A program made the position numbers and the translations under genes. From Bacteroidales bacterium (GTDB lineage Bacteria > Bacteroidota > Bacteroidia > Bacteroidales > UBA932): DNA of 11,835 nt. This document shows positions 1 through 7,051 of this stretch, one piece after another; the stretch's first letter is position 1; each line of letters begins with the position of its first letter. The stretch is from the NCBI GenBank assembly GCA_024695285.1, contig JAILIM010000056.1, forward strand, positions 1 to 11,835, read 5' to 3'. Under the pieces are notes generated by a model that was not told the DNA's origin, made no database searches, and worked only from the letters and a program-made list of their open reading frames with translations.

Positions 1-16
1 GATGCGTCAGGGATAA
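1..16 (+). CDS. rpmJ: 3' end of ribosomal protein L36 gene (partial)
   Basis: Only the last codons are in the window: the final base of one codon, then Met-Arg-Gln-Gly and a TAA stop at 14-16. L36 proteins of Bacteroidetes end in Arg-Gln-Gly, and rpmJ is the usual gene just before rpsM in this operon. The call rests on those two facts together, because four codons alone would not be enough. The 31 bp between this stop and rpsM are A/T-rich and show no terminator, so the two genes are probably co-transcribed. Confidence 0.6.
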
Positions 17-47
17 TAATCAGTAACTAATTAAGTAAAGTATAATT

Positions 48-425
48 ATGGCACGTATAGCCGGTGTTGATTTACCTAACAACAAACAAGGAGAAATAGG
101 TCTGACCTATATCTTCGGTATCGGCCGCAGCTCCGCCAGGAGGATTCTTGACAAGTGCGGTATCGATAGAACTATCAAAGTGGGTGACTGGAACGACGAA
201 CAGATTGCCAAGATCCGTACCGAGATCAACGAAGAGTACAAGATCGAGGGTGAGCTCCGCTCTTCTGTCCAGATGGACATCAAGCGTCTCATGGATATCG
301 GTTGCTACCGTGGCATCCGTCACCGCGCAGGTCTCCCTGTCCGCGGACAGAGCACCAAGAACAACGCCCGCACCAGAAAGGGCAAGAAGAAGACCGTTGC
401 CAACAAGAAGAAGGCGACCAAGTAA
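48..425 (+). CDS. rpsM: 30S ribosomal protein S13
   Basis: S13 sits in the head of the small ribosomal subunit and contacts the P-site tRNA and the bridges to the large subunit. The 125-residue length is normal. The N-terminus ([10 protein letters not shown]) is typical, a helix-hairpin-helix-like stretch ([12 protein letters not shown]) lies at residues 23-34, and the family signature [17 protein letters not shown] is at 85-101. A very basic Lys/Arg tail follows to residue 125. The ATG at 48 gives the conserved N-terminus. It has no Shine-Dalgarno sequence and lies in an A/T-rich leader, as is usual in Bacteroidetes. It is 11 bp upstream of rpsK in the same operon. Confidence 0.98.
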   Translation: MARIAGVDLPNNKQGEIGLTYIFGIGRSSARRILDKCGIDRTIKVGDWNDEQIAKIRTEINEEYKIEGELRSSVQMDIKRLMDIGCYRGIRHRAGLPVRGQSTKNNARTRKGKKKTVANKKKATK

Positions 426-436
426 TTTGATGAATT

Positions 437-823
437 ATGGCAAAGAAAACAACAACATCCAAGAGGGTTGTCAAGGTTGACGCTTATGGCGAGGCCCATA
501 TTTCATCAACCTTCAACAACGTGATCGTTTCCCTTACCAACGCCCAGGGCCAGGTCATCAGCTGGGGCTCTGCCGGTAAGTGCGGTTTCAGGGGTTCCAA
601 GAAGAACACTCCCTACGCTGCCCAGATGGCTGCTGAGGATGCTGCAAAGACAGCATACGATGCCGGCCTTCGCAGGGTCAAGTGCTTCGTTAAGGGTCCG
701 GGCCAGGGCCGTGAGTCCGCCGTCCGCACCATCAACAATGCAGGTATCATCGTGACCGAGATCGTCGACGTCACCCCGATGCCCCACAATGGTTGCAGAC
801 CGAAAGGCCGTCGTAAGGTTTAA
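437..823 (+). CDS. rpsK: 30S ribosomal protein S11
   Basis: S11 is part of the platform of the 30S subunit and lies near the mRNA exit region. The 128-residue protein shows the family core: [13 protein letters not shown] at about residues 23-35, [20 protein letters not shown] at 42-61, the [11 protein letters not shown] loop at 87-97, and the C-terminal signature [16 protein letters not shown] at 113-128. The start at 437 gives the usual Lys-rich N-terminus. The gene is 11 bp after rpsM and 18 bp before rpsD, so these are one transcription unit. Confidence 0.98.
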   Translation: MAKKTTTSKRVVKVDAYGEAHISSTFNNVIVSLTNAQGQVISWGSAGKCGFRGSKKNTPYAAQMAAEDAAKTAYDAGLRRVKCFVKGPGQGRESAVRTINNAGIIVTEIVDVTPMPHNGCRPKGRRKV

Positions 824-841
824 TTTTTAAAATTCAGTACT

Positions 842-1444
842 ATGGCAAGATATACAGGTCCCAGCACCAAGATAGCCCGTAAGTTCGGTGAGCCCATTTT
901 CGGCGCCGACAAATATTTTGAGAAGCGTAACTTCCCTCCGGGACAGCACGGTCTCGCCTCCAAGCGCAAGAAGCAGAAGGAGTATGGCACCCAGCTGAAG
1001 GAGAAGCAGAAGGTTAAGTATATGTACGGTGTGCTCGAGCGTCAGTTCCGCAACACCTACGAGAAGGCCGCACGTATGGCCGGACAGAAGGGTGAGAACC
1101 TCATTCTCCTCCTCGAGTCCCGTCTGGACAACGTGGTGTACCGTCTTGGTATCGCCCCCAGCCGTGCAGCAGCCCGCCAGCTTGTCTCCCACCACCACAT
1201 CACCCTCAACGGAGATGTCTGCAGCATTCCTTCCGCAATGGTGAAGCCCGGTGACACCGTGGCAGTGCGCGAGCGCTCCAAGAGCCTTGAGGTCATCCAG
1301 GCCAGCGTCGCTTCCGTGTCCAAGTATTCATGGCTCGAGTTTGATCAGAAGACGCTCGTCGGCAAGTTCCTGAACCTCCCGACCCGTGCCGAGATCCCCG
1401 AGACCATCAACGAGCAGCTTATCGTCGACCTCTACTCCAAGTAA
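842..1444 (+). CDS. rpsD: 30S ribosomal protein S4
   Basis: S4 starts assembly of the 30S body by binding the 5' domain of 16S rRNA. The protein is 200 residues long. The N-terminal region has no Cys cluster, so this is the zinc-free (C-minus) form; the NFPPGQHG motif is at 30-37. The S4 RNA-binding fold covers about residues 92-152 ([20 protein letters not shown], then HHHITLNGD). In E. coli S4 represses its own operon through a pseudoknot in the rpsM leader; I see no such structure in the short leader here. It is separated from rpoA by 17 bp. Confidence 0.98.
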   Translation: MARYTGPSTKIARKFGEPIFGADKYFEKRNFPPGQHGLASKRKKQKEYGTQLKEKQKVKYMYGVLERQFRNTYEKAARMAGQKGENLILLLESRLDNVVYRLGIAPSRAAARQLVSHHHITLNGDVCSIPSAMVKPGDTVAVRERSKSLEVIQASVASVSKYSWLEFDQKTLVGKFLNLPTRAEIPETINEQLIVDLYSK

Positions 1445-1461
1445 TAAAACACCTAATTGAT

Positions 1462-2472
1462 ATGGCAATCTTAGCATTTCAGAAACCGGACAAGGTGATC
1501 GTGCTTGAAAGCTCCGAGACCGTGGGACGTTTTGAGTTCCGCCCCCTCGAGCCCGGCTACGGTCAGACCATCGGCAACGCTCTTCGCCGCATTCTTCTGG
1601 CGTCTTTGGAGGGTTTTGCTATTTCACAGATCAAGATTGTCGGTGTCGATCAGGAATTCCAGACCATCCCCGGCGTCATCGAGGGCATGCAGGATATCAT
1701 CCTCAACCTCAAGCAGGTGCGCTTCCGCAGAATGGTCGAATCCGTCGATTCCGAGACTGTGAACATTACCGTCAGCGGCAAGCATGAGTTCACCGCTGAG
1801 GACATCTCCAAAGGATTGTCTTCTTTCAAGGTGTTGAACCTGGAGCAGCACATCTGCAGCCTCGAGCCGTCCGTGAAGCTCGAAATCTCCCTGACCATCA
1901 CCAAGGGCCGCGGCTTCGTGCCCGCCGAGGAAAGCCGTGAGGAGAACACGCCCATCGGCACCATCCCCGTGGATGCCATCTACACTCCTATCCGCAAGGT
2001 CAACTGGAGCGTGGACAACTGGCGTGTCGAGCAGAAGACCGACTACGAGAAGCTCACCCTCGAAGTGGAAACCGACGGCTCCATCAGCCCGGAAAGCGCC
2101 CTCGAGGAAGCTGCCAATATCCTGATTTACCATTTCAGACTGTTCACCGACGACAAGAAGGTGACCCTGGAGAGCGCCGTCGAGGCTTCCAGCAACGAGC
2201 TGGACGAGGAATCCCTCCGCACCAGGCATCTGCTGATGTCCAAGCTTGCGGACGTCGGCCTGTCCGTGCGCGCTTTCAACTGCCTCAAGGCTGCTGAGAT
2301 CGAGACCTTCGCTGATCTCGTGTCCTACACCCGCCCTGAGCTGATGAAGTTCCGCAACTTCGGCCGCAAGAGCCTCCACGAAATCGAGCTGCTCGTCGAA
2401 AAGATGAAGCTCGAGTTTGGAATGGATGTCACCAAGTATAATATCGAACCCAAGAAAAAAATCGAACAGTAG
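1462..2472 (+). CDS. rpoA: DNA-directed RNA polymerase subunit alpha
   Basis: Alpha dimerises to nucleate RNA polymerase assembly, and its C-terminal domain contacts promoter DNA and activators. The 336 residues are close to the usual length. The N-terminal domain carries [14 protein letters not shown] at about 38-51, whose Arg pair is at 42-43 (the E. coli Arg45 region). A linker near residues 235-250 leads to the C-terminal domain. There [12 protein letters not shown] matches the E. coli DNA-contact helix, placing the Arg265 and Asn268 equivalents at Arg270 and Asn273. [12 protein letters not shown] is the conserved second helix-hairpin-helix part. Position between rpsD and rplQ is the standard bacterial arrangement; the stop is 2 bp before the rplQ start. 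Confidence 0.98.
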   Translation: MAILAFQKPDKVIVLESSETVGRFEFRPLEPGYGQTIGNALRRILLASLEGFAISQIKIVGVDQEFQTIPGVIEGMQDIILNLKQVRFRRMVESVDSETVNITVSGKHEFTAEDISKGLSSFKVLNLEQHICSLEPSVKLEISLTITKGRGFVPAEESREENTPIGTIPVDAIYTPIRKVNWSVDNWRVEQKTDYEKLTLEVETDGSISPESALEEAANILIYHFRLFTDDKKVTLESAVEASSNELDEESLRTRHLLMSKLADVGLSVRAFNCLKAAEIETFADLVSYTRPELMKFRNFGRKSLHEIELLVEKMKLEFGMDVTKYNIEPKKKIEQ

Positions 2473-2474
2473 AG

Positions 2475-2963
2475 ATGAGACACAATAAAGCTATCAATCA
2501 TCTTGGACGTCAGAGCGGTCACCGCAAGGCTATGCTCGCCAACATGGCTTCTTCCTTGATTCTCCACAAGCGCATCACCACCACCGTTGCCAAGGCCAAG
2601 GCCCTCCGCAGCTATGTCGAGCCGCTTATCACCAAGTCAAAGGAGGATACCACCCACTCACGTCGCGTCGTGTTCAGCTACCTCAAGGACAAGTACGCCG
2701 TCACGGAGCTCTTCCGTAACGTCGCCCCGAAGGTGGCCGACCGTCCGGGCGGATACACCCGCGTGCTCCACACCGGTTTTCGCCAGGGTGACGCCGCCGA
2801 GATGGCCCTGATCGAACTCGTTGACTTCAACGAGGCCGCCCTCGCAACTGCGCCTAAGGCCGAGAAGAAGGCCACCCGCCGCAGCCGCGCCAAGAAGGCC
2901 GAAGCTCCTGCAGCAGAGGCCTCCGCAGCCGAAGCTCCCGCACAGGAGGAGAAGGCTGAATAA
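2475..2963 (+). CDS. rplQ: 50S ribosomal protein L17, with acidic/basic Ala-rich tail
   Basis: L17 binds 23S rRNA close to the peptide exit tunnel. The core is residues 1-118, with [19 protein letters not shown] at 2-20 and the end motif [10 protein letters not shown] at 89-98. Residues about 120-162 form a low-complexity extension: first Lys/Arg-rich ([11 protein letters not shown]), then Ala/Glu/Pro-rich. E. coli L17 lacks this tail (127 residues), but Bacteroidetes L17 proteins commonly carry one, so I do not read it as a fusion. The ATG is 2 bp after the rpoA stop, suggesting coupled translation. This is the last gene of the operon; a hairpin terminator follows. Confidence 0.97.
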   Translation: MRHNKAINHLGRQSGHRKAMLANMASSLILHKRITTTVAKAKALRSYVEPLITKSKEDTTHSRRVVFSYLKDKYAVTELFRNVAPKVADRPGGYTRVLHTGFRQGDAAEMALIELVDFNEAALATAPKAEKKATRRSRAKKAEAPAAEASAAEAPAQEEKAE

Positions 2964-2980
2964 GCGCACTGAGAAAACAG

Positions 2981-3015
2981 AGCCCCGACCGATAAAAGGC
3001 CGGGGCTTTGCTTTT
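2981..3015 (+). terminator. Rho-independent terminator of the rpsM-rplQ operon
   Basis: A GC-rich stem is formed by AGCCCCGACC (2981-2990) and GGCCGGGGCT (2998-3007) around a GATAAAA loop, with one A/C mismatch. It is followed by TTGCTTTT, and an A-run upstream (2974-2977) could extend pairing with the T-run. It starts 18 bp after the rplQ stop. Confidence 0.85.
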
Positions 3016-3037
3016 CTGACTTTTATGCTTATTTTAG
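3007..3037 (+). promoter_or_regulatory. Candidate Bacteroidetes-type promoter for hppA
   Basis: TTTG at 3007-3010 and TATTTTAG at 3030-3037 are separated by 19 bp. This fits the known Bacteroidetes sigma factor consensus (TTTG, 19-21 bp, TAnnTTTG) with one mismatch in the -7 box. Transcription would start about 20 bp before the hppA ATG. The -33 box lies in the tail of the upstream terminator. No transcript evidence is available; this is a motif match only. Confidence 0.45.
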
Positions 3038-3063
3038 CAGTCTGAAATAATAACCGATACTTT

Positions 3064-5277
3064 ATGAATCCACTATTCTATGCAGTCCCCTGCGCATCAG
3101 TCGTAGCCCTGCTCTTCGCGTTTATCTTCTATCGCCAGATGAAGAAGCAGGATGAGGGGACCCCCACAATGAGGCAGATTGCACAGTATGTGCGCGAAGG
3201 TGCTATGGCATACCTCAAGCAGCAGTACAAGGTGGTCATCATCGTGTTTGCGATCATGGCCGTCTTCTTCGCCATTCTCGCCTATGTGTTCAAGGTACAG
3301 AATCCCTGGGTGCCGTTTGCATTCCTGACCGGAGGTTTCTTCAGCGGACTCGCGGGCTTCATCGGCATGAAGACCGCCACCTTCGCGTCCGGCCGCACCG
3401 CCAACGCCGCCCGCAAGTCGCTCAACTCGGGCCTTAAGGTGGCCTTCCGCAGCGGCGCCGTGATGGGCCTCACCGTGGTCGGCCTCGGCCTCCTCGACAT
3501 CGCCCTGTGGTACATCCTGCTCAATGCATTCATCGTGGAAGCCACTGACGCCCAGAAGCTTGTGGTCATCACCACTACCATGCTGACCTTCGGTATGGGT
3601 GCATCCACGCAGGCTCTCTTCGCCCGTGTGGGCGGCGGTATCTACACCAAGGCCGCCGACGTGGGCGCCGACATCGTGGGCAAGGTCGAGAGCGACCTCC
3701 CCGAAGACGACCCCCGCAACCCCGCCACCATCGCCGACAACGTGGGCGACAACGTGGGTGACGTTGCAGGTATGGGCGCCGACCTCTATGAGAGCTACTG
3801 CGGCTCCATCCTGTCCACCATGGCACTCGGTGCTTCCGCGTTCTATGCAGTCGGCCCCGAGATGCAGACGAAGGCCATCATCGCCCCTATGCTCATCGCA
3901 GCCGTGGGCGTGGTACTGTCCGTCATCAGCATCTTCACAGTCCGCACCAAGGAAGGCGCCGGTATGGCCCAGCTCCTCAAGAGCATGAGCTTCGGCACCA
4001 ACATGGCTGCCATCCTGAGCGGCGTCGCGACCTTCGGCATCCTGGCCCTCGTGTTCGGCACCGCCAACAACGACTGGTGGCATTTCTCATGCTCCGTCGT
4101 GGCAGGTCTGGTGGCCGGTGTCGTGATCGGCAAGGCCACGGAGTACTACACTTCGCATTCGTATAAACCCACCCAGAAGCTTGCTGAGGCCTCCAAGACT
4201 GGTCCCGCGACCGTGATCATCAACGGCGTCGGCCTCGGAATGATTTCCACCGCCGTGCCCGTGATGGCCATCGTGTGCGCCATCGTGCTTGCTTACCTCT
4301 TCGCCATCGGCTTCGACGTGCAGAACATGATGACTGCAGCGAGCCTGTCGAAGGGTCTCTACGGTGTGGCCATCGCCGCCGTGGGTATGCTTTCCACCCT
4401 TGGAATCACCCTCGCCACCGACGCCTACGGCCCCATCGCCGACAACGCCGGCGGCAACGCCCAGATGTCCGAGCTTGAGCCGGAAGTGCGCGAGCGCACC
4501 GACGTCCTCGACGCCCTCGGCAACACCACCGCCGCTACCGGCAAGGGCTTCGCCATCGGCTCTGCAGCACTGACCGCCCTCGCCCTGCTGGCATCCTACA
4601 TCGAAGAGATCAAGATAGCGCTGGAGCGTGCCGGTGCCATGGTTTCCGGTGTCGCCGGACAGGTCAAGGCCGCCGAAGCGTCGATCCTGGATATACTTAA
4701 CAACTACAACGTGTCCCTGATGAATCCGACCGTGCTGGCCGGTGTGTTCATCGGTTCCATGATGGCATTCCTGTTCTGCGGCCTCACCATGAACGCCGTG
4801 GGCCGTGCAGCATCCAAGATGGTTATCGAGGTGCGCCGTCAGTTCCGTGAGATCAAGGGCATCCTCATCGGAGAGGGCACTCCCGACTACAAGCGCTGCG
4901 TGGAAATCTCCACCAAGGCTGCCCAGCATGAGATGCTCGGCCCGTCGCTGCTCGCCATCATCGTGCCGATCGTGGTCGGCGTGGTGCTCGGCGTCGCCGG
5001 CGTGCTCGGCCTGCTCATCGGCGGACTCGGCGCCGGCTTCGTGCTGGCAGTGTTCATGTCCAACTCCGGCGGTGCCTGGGACAACGCGAAGAAGTTTGTC
5101 GAGGAAGGCAACTTCGGGGGCAAGAACTCCGAGTGCCACCACGCCACCGTGGTCGGCGACACCGTCGGCGATCCTTTCAAGGATACCTCCGGCCCTTCGC
5201 TGAACATCTTGATCAAGCTCATGAGCATGGTCAGCATCGTCATGGCAGGCTTAACTGCAGGCTTCCATCTGCTGTAG
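3064..5277 (+). CDS. hppA: Membrane-bound K+-dependent ion-pumping pyrophosphatase (Na+ and/or H+)
   Basis: This inner-membrane protein (about 16 helices, 737 residues) hydrolyses pyrophosphate and uses the energy to pump Na+ and/or H+ outward. The substrate site is clear: KAADVGAD at 196-203, [17 protein letters not shown] at 214-230, and later [19 protein letters not shown]. Glu243 in MGADLYESY matches the gate Glu of Na+-pumping members. Ala490 and Gly493 in [10 protein letters not shown] mark the K+-dependent class; K+-independent enzymes have Lys at the first of these positions. A hydrophilic loop of about 35 residues lies around 515-550 and resembles Bacteroides homologues as I recall them. 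Thr89, Phe93 and Asp145 fit the described Na+,H+ dual-pumping signature after a one-residue shift, but the fourth residue needs an alignment. One oddity is His693 where I would expect Lys. It is transcribed alone, between two terminators. Confidence 0.96.
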   Translation: MNPLFYAVPCASVVALLFAFIFYRQMKKQDEGTPTMRQIAQYVREGAMAYLKQQYKVVIIVFAIMAVFFAILAYVFKVQNPWVPFAFLTGGFFSGLAGFIGMKTATFASGRTANAARKSLNSGLKVAFRSGAVMGLTVVGLGLLDIALWYILLNAFIVEATDAQKLVVITTTMLTFGMGASTQALFARVGGGIYTKAADVGADIVGKVESDLPEDDPRNPATIADNVGDNVGDVAGMGADLYESYCGSILSTMALGASAFYAVGPEMQTKAIIAPMLIAAVGVVLSVISIFTVRTKEGAGMAQLLKSMSFGTNMAAILSGVATFGILALVFGTANNDWWHFSCSVVAGLVAGVVIGKATEYYTSHSYKPTQKLAEASKTGPATVIINGVGLGMISTAVPVMAIVCAIVLAYLFAIGFDVQNMMTAASLSKGLYGVAIAAVGMLSTLGITLATDAYGPIADNAGGNAQMSELEPEVRERTDVLDALGNTTAATGKGFAIGSAALTALALLASYIEEIKIALERAGAMVSGVAGQVKAAEASILDILNNYNVSLMNPTVLAGVFIGSMMAFLFCGLTMNAVGRAASKMVIEVRRQFREIKGILIGEGTPDYKRCVEISTKAAQHEMLGPSLLAIIVPIVVGVVLGVAGVLGLLIGGLGAGFVLAVFMSNSGGAWDNAKKFVEEGNFGGKNSECHHATVVGDTVGDPFKDTSGPSLNILIKLMSMVSIVMAGLTAGFHLL

Positions 5278-5285
5278 CTACAGCA
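5270..5285. repeat. 16-bp perfect palindrome across the hppA stop codon
   Basis: TGCTGTAGCTACAGCA is its own reverse complement, and the TAG stop (5275-5277) lies inside it. There is no T-run after it, so it is not a terminator by itself. It could be a short cruciform, a protein-binding site, or chance. Confidence 0.5.
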
Positions 5286-5318
5286 AATGGGAGCGGGTTA
5301 TCCCCCGGTACTATACGA

Positions 5319-5355
5319 GAAACGGACAGGTTTTGCTTCGAAATCTGTCCGTTTC
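5319..5355 (+). terminator. Terminator of hppA
   Basis: Arms GAAACGGACAG (5319-5329) and CTGTCCGTTTC (5345-5355) pair perfectly over 11 bp. Pairing can continue inward (GTTTT with GAAAT, using wobble pairs) to about 16 bp. A T/C-rich stretch ending in TCTTTTT follows to 5375. It lies 41 bp after the hppA stop. Confidence 0.8.
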
Positions 5356-5392
5356 GCTGTTTCCCCCCTCTTTTTGCCAGAAAATAGCCAAA

Positions 5393-5405
5393 GATCTGTC
5401 AGATC
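5393..5405. repeat. 13-bp palindrome (GATCTG T CAGATC)
   Basis: Two perfect 6-bp arms surround a single central T, between the hppA terminator and the 51-bp repeat array. It has the same layout (6-1-6) as the AAACAG G CTGTTT palindromes inside the first two repeat units, though with a different sequence. No function is assigned. Confidence 0.45.
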
Positions 5406-5426
5406 AATAACTGCATCAGCCGTCTC

Positions 5427-5615
5427 GGGAAGAAAAACGGCAAAATCCTTCCCGATTGACGGAAAAACAGGCTGTTTGGGAATGAATACGGCGAAATCAT
5501 TCCCGTTTGGCGGAAAAACAGGCTGTTTGGGAATGAAAACGGCAAAATCCTTCCCGTTTGGCGGAAAAAGTGACCATTTGGGAATGGAAATGCCATATTT
5601 GTTCCCGTTTGGATA
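5427..5615. repeat. 51-bp tandem repeat array: three full units and one partial
   Basis: Units start at 5427, 5478 and 5529, each exactly 51 bp, and a diverged fourth starts at 5580 and fades by about 5615. Each unit opens with GGGAA and has TTCCC exactly 22 bp later, so the arms alternate four times in fixed register. Pairing extends in unit 2 to 8 bp (GGGAATGA with TCATTCCC) and in unit 1 to 6 bp (GGGAAG with CTTCCC); units 3 and 4 keep it with a mismatch or G-U pairs. Units 1 and 2 also contain the palindrome AAACAGGCTGTTT (5465-5477 and 5516-5528). Because 51 is divisible by three, frames on both strands stay open and spell 17-residue repeats, but nothing favours either as a gene. The units are contiguous and have no spacers, so this is not CRISPR. 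Confidence 0.9.
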
Positions 5616-5625
5616 GGGACGTGTT

Positions 5626-5652
5626 GGATTCTTCGCTTCGCTCAGAATGACA
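5626..5652. repeat. Dispersed extragenic element (GATTCTTCGCTTCGCTCAGAATGACA type)
   Basis: This stretch matches a sequence I recognise from non-coding DNA of many unrelated bacterial genomes. There it is often wrongly translated, giving peptides such as the CHSERSEES seen here on the minus strand. ATTCT and AGAAT at its ends can pair. It joins the 51-bp array to the 22-bp repeats. Its identity is from memory; no search was run, and its function is not known to me. Confidence 0.5.
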
Positions 5653-5731
5653 GCCCTGAGGCATCAGAAAGACAGCCCCGGGCATCAGAAAGACAACCCC
5701 GGAGCATTCGAAAGAATGTCCCGGGGCTGTC
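5649..5731. repeat. About 22-bp direct repeats carrying duplicated terminator arms
   Basis: GCATCAGAAAGACAGCCCCGG (5661-5681) is followed by a near copy (5682-5703) and a diverged third (from 5704). The core GACAGCCCCGG also appears, degraded, at 5649-5660. One complementary arm, CCGGGGCTGTC, lies at 5721-5731. It pairs perfectly with 5671-5681 and, with one wobble on the minus-strand RNA, with 5692-5702. Confidence 0.8.
5692..5731 (-). terminator. Terminator of the minus-strand OmpA-family gene
   Basis: Read on the minus strand, GACAGCCCCGG (5731-5721) pairs with CCGGGGTTGTC (5702-5692). The inner part is a perfect 5-bp CATTC/GAATG stem with a TTTC loop, and TTTCT follows. It begins 17 bp after the stop of the gene. 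A second, perfectly matching 3' arm lies further on at 5681-5671. Confidence 0.75.
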
Positions 5732-5748
5732 AGGCGATTGGGCTGAGG

Positions 5749-6972
5749 CTATTTCTTGACGAACTCGACGCGGCGGTTCTTGGCGCGGCCTTCGTCGGTG
5801 GAGTTGTCGGCGACGGGGACCTTGGAGCCCTTGCCGACGGCGCTCAGGCGGCCGGAGTCGATGCCCTGCGCGACCAATGCGGCGACGACTGCCTCGGCGC
5901 GCTTCTGGCTGAGAGGATCGTTGACCTTGTCGGAGCCGGTGTTGTCGCAATGGCCCTGGACCTCGAAGTTCAGCTCGGGATGCTCGGCCATCAGCTTCGC
6001 GATGCGGGCGATTTCCGTCATTGACTCAGGCTTTAGGGTTGCCTTTCCGGTCTCGAAGGTGATGCCGTAGGAGACTATCCTGCCGTCGCTGGAGAGCCTG
6101 TCATACAGAGGCACGGCTCCCTTCGCAATGCGGACGTTGGAGACGCAGCTGTATTTGTAGAGTCCTGTGTGCTTGATCCAGAAGCCCCTGGGCGCCTGGG
6201 CAATAGGGATATTGATGACTCTCTGGCCATTGACGTAGCCCTTGAATGCACGCTTGTTGAAGGAGAAGGCGAAATGGTTCCAGTCTCCCTCCTTCAAAGG
6301 ATTGTCCTTGGGGCAGTAGTCCGAATAATCCGGGTTGAGGCCCAAGTCTTTCTGCCCGTAGACGTTGTTTTCCTTGTCGGGCTTCATCAACCACCAGTAT
6401 ATAGTGCTGCTGCCGTCCGGCCGGTAATAGAAATTGACTTCACCGCATTCTCCGTCATTCCAATCCACTTGCTCGGGGTTGATGAATGTAATGATAGTGT
6501 TATGGCCTTCGCCGTCTTCGTGCCGGTCGAGGTAGAGGTCGAATTCCAGCGTGAACACATCGGGAAGGAAGGTGCGGGCCTCCTTCATCAACGGAATGAC
6601 CACTCCGTATCCGTCATCGGTAAAGGCTATGACCTTGCGGCCCTGGATGGTAGCAACCTCGGCATAACCTTCAATAAGGTCCCAGCGGGAGGGGAATTCT
6701 CCGAGTTTCTCTCCGGCGAAATCGTCATCAAAGAAAATCTCGTCGCCAGGCACGAAGTCGCTCTTGGCATATGCGTTCTCAAGGTTCTGCTTCTGGGCTG
6801 CAGGGGCCTCCTGGCCGTCGGCCGCAGGCCTCGGGGTGCCGCATTCGGAACAGAATTTACCGGTGTTGCCTTCGTGGCCGCATTCGGGATTGGGACATGT
6901 CCAGGTCTCCTGGGCGAAAGCCGACGCGCAGGAAAGCGCGATAGCGGCTATGATCAAAAGTACTTTTTTCAT
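5749..6972 (-). CDS. Exported zinc-ribbon / LamG-like / OmpA-domain protein
   Basis: The 407-residue protein appears to have three parts behind a signal peptide. Residues 1-20 are the signal, with an AFA/Q cleavage site. A zinc-ribbon-like element follows, with Cys26, Cys31, Cys41 and Cys44 (CPNPECG, then FCSECG). Residues about 75-285 look like a jelly-roll LamG/concanavalin-type domain, with F.L.FDLYLDR and NHFAFSFNKRAFKGYVNGQ strands. Residues about 298-407 are an OmpA C-terminal domain; Asp343 (GHCDNTGS) and Arg358 (LSQKRAE) are in the positions that bind diaminopimelate of peptidoglycan. It is therefore probably held in the periplasm on the cell wall, perhaps bound to a glycan or surface partner. 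I chose the ATG at 6972 over 6990 because it begins directly with MKKVLL and lies downstream of the promoter box. It is transcribed alone, convergent with hppA. Its role is unknown. Confidence 0.85.
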   Translation of the reverse strand: MKKVLLIIAAIALSCASAFAQETWTCPNPECGHEGNTGKFCSECGTPRPAADGQEAPAAQKQNLENAYAKSDFVPGDEIFFDDDFAGEKLGEFPSRWDLIEGYAEVATIQGRKVIAFTDDGYGVVIPLMKEARTFLPDVFTLEFDLYLDRHEDGEGHNTIITFINPEQVDWNDGECGEVNFYYRPDGSSTIYWWLMKPDKENNVYGQKDLGLNPDYSDYCPKDNPLKEGDWNHFAFSFNKRAFKGYVNGQRVINIPIAQAPRGFWIKHTGLYKYSCVSNVRIAKGAVPLYDRLSSDGRIVSYGITFETGKATLKPESMTEIARIAKLMAEHPELNFEVQGHCDNTGSDKVNDPLSQKRAEAVVAALVAQGIDSGRLSAVGKGSKVPVADNSTDEGRAKNRRVEFVKK

Positions 6973-6996
6973 TGTGCTCGATTTTTGCAATTTCTA

Positions 6997-7004
6997 CAAA
7001 GATA
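6997..7004 (-). promoter_or_regulatory. -7 promoter box for the OmpA-family gene
   Basis: On the minus strand the sequence reads TATCTTTG, an exact match to the Bacteroidetes TAnnTTTG element. A weak -33 candidate, TATG, lies 20 bp further upstream. The box ends 24 bp before the ATG at 6972. This also argues for that start, since the ATG at 6990 would leave the transcript almost no leader. Confidence 0.55.
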
Positions 7005-7043
7005 AAAAATTGCAGACAATAATCATACCATAGGAACTTTTCT

Positions 7044-7051
7044 TATATTTG
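7044..7051 (+). promoter_or_regulatory. -7 promoter box for the operon starting at 7069
   Basis: TATATTTG exactly matches TAnnTTTG and ends 17 bp before the ATG at 7069. I see no good -33 element at the expected 19-21 bp distance, so this promoter may be weak or need an activator. It is divergent to the box at 6997-7004, about 40 bp away, so a single bound regulator could affect both. Confidence 0.5.

Noticed and set aside
1..47. S4-type autoregulatory leader before rpsM
   Set aside because: Only 31 bp separate the upstream stop from the rpsM start; they are A/T-rich and show no pseudoknot-like pairing.
2830..2960. L17 tail as a fused second domain or frameshift product
   Set aside because: The Lys/Ala/Glu-rich extension is low complexity, in frame, and usual for Bacteroidetes L17.
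5399..5596. Minus-strand frame of 65 codons with Phe/Pro-rich 17-residue repeats
   Set aside because: It has the same cause as the plus-strand frame: both strands are open across the array. I cannot prefer either as coding, so the stretch is recorded as a repeat.
5427..5615. CRISPR array
   Set aside because: The repeat units are directly joined, with no unique spacers, and no cas genes are near.
5287..5616. Plus-strand frame of 109 codons containing 17-residue repeats
   Set aside because: It runs through the hppA terminator hairpin and then the repeat array. It stays open mainly because 51 is a multiple of three; there is no promoter, no family match and no conservation signal visible.
6973..6990. 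Six-residue longer N-terminus for the OmpA-family protein (start at 6990)
   Set aside because: The start at 6972 gives a standard MKKVLL signal peptide, while 6990 would be only a few bases from the -7 promoter box at 6997-7004.
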